From contig NZ_KB906253.1 in the NCBI RefSeq assembly GCF_000381265.1, forward strand, positions 558,001 through 622,000: DNA of 64,000 nucleotides, read 5' to 3'. A model generated the notes under the pieces. That model ran no database searches. It was not told the DNA's origin and saw only the letters and a program-made list of their open reading frames with translations. This DNA comes from Curvibacter lanceolatus ATCC 14669. Lineage in GTDB: Bacteria > Pseudomonadota > Gammaproteobacteria > Burkholderiales > Burkholderiaceae_C. The position numbers and the translations under genes were made by a program. Shown piece after piece: positions 63,633 to 64,000 of the stretch. Every line of letters begins with the position of its first letter. Position 1 is the first letter of the stretch.

Positions 63633-64000
<368 letters not shown>

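Overview
The window looks like chromosomal DNA of a diazotrophic betaproteobacterium of the order Burkholderiales (Comamonadaceae/Sphaerotilaceae-like). The sequence is visibly GC-rich with strong third-position GC, so most real genes cast long shadow frames. It also carries several Bug/TctC-type solute-binding proteins, a paralogue expansion typical of Burkholderiales, together with a betaproteobacterial-style nif region. The genus is inference. No rRNA, tRNA, CRISPR array or intact insertion sequence was seen.

Positions 1-36,700 are a mosaic of metabolic, regulatory and stress genes. A Crp/Fnr-type regulator runs off the left edge, followed by a DUF1304 membrane protein, a Bug protein and a PAS-GAF-GGDEF diguanylate cyclase. 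A LysR-controlled sulfur cluster (4,005-10,773) holds a cysteine/thiol dioxygenase-like cupin, a four-domain rhodanese protein, a Bug protein, a cystathionine beta-lyase-like PLP enzyme and a YeiH-type putative sulfite/sulfate exporter. It reads as a pathway for taking up and oxidising an organic thiol and exporting the inorganic sulfur. Next come a class A PBP and a ClC antiporter, then a hipBA persistence module behind four operators at exact 26-bp spacing. After these lie MYG1, a nitrobindin-like protein preceded by an elaborate GATAA/TTATC dyad, a methyltransferase, LysR/MFS, a DnaJ-like protein, a histone-deacetylase-like amidohydrolase, a degraded Bug pseudogene, a membrane diguanylate cyclase, LysR/aldo-keto reductase, and a complete RND efflux pump flanked by two TetR regulators.

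Positions 36,687-64,000 are the left part of a nitrogen-fixation island. On the minus strand nifV-cysE-nifW-fixABCX forms one tightly overlapping operon (homocitrate supply, cysteine supply, nitrogenase maturation, electron bifurcation to ferredoxin). An isc-like operon iscS-iscU-(A-type)-(A-type)-hscA-fdx, also minus, has its own sigma-54 promoter and appears dedicated to Fe-S supply for nitrogenase. No nifU is seen in the window. Divergent from it is nifA, whose product carries the C-x11-C-x19-C-x4-C arrangement of oxygen-responsive NifA proteins. The long plus-strand operon starting with nifB continues through fdxN, a third A-type carrier, a TPR-like protein, an LRV Fe-S protein, two nifZ genes, a DUF3024-like gene, nifS, nifT, a small unknown, a DegT-fold protein lacking the PLP lysine, a SIR2-like protein, a 2Fe-2S ferredoxin and an unknown GTG-start gene.

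A short block of orphan genes (about 59,650-61,150) interrupts the island. Then five minus-strand genes (truncated haemoglobin, unknown 202-aa protein, rhodanese, ArsC-like nitrogenase-associated protein, FmdB zinc ribbon) diverge from nifH, which runs off the right edge. Sigma-54 -24/-12 elements and NifA sites (TGT-N10-ACA) can be read directly upstream of nifV, nifB and nifH. A -24/-12 element without a perfect NifA site lies upstream of iscS, so expression of the island is probably NifA/RpoN-driven.
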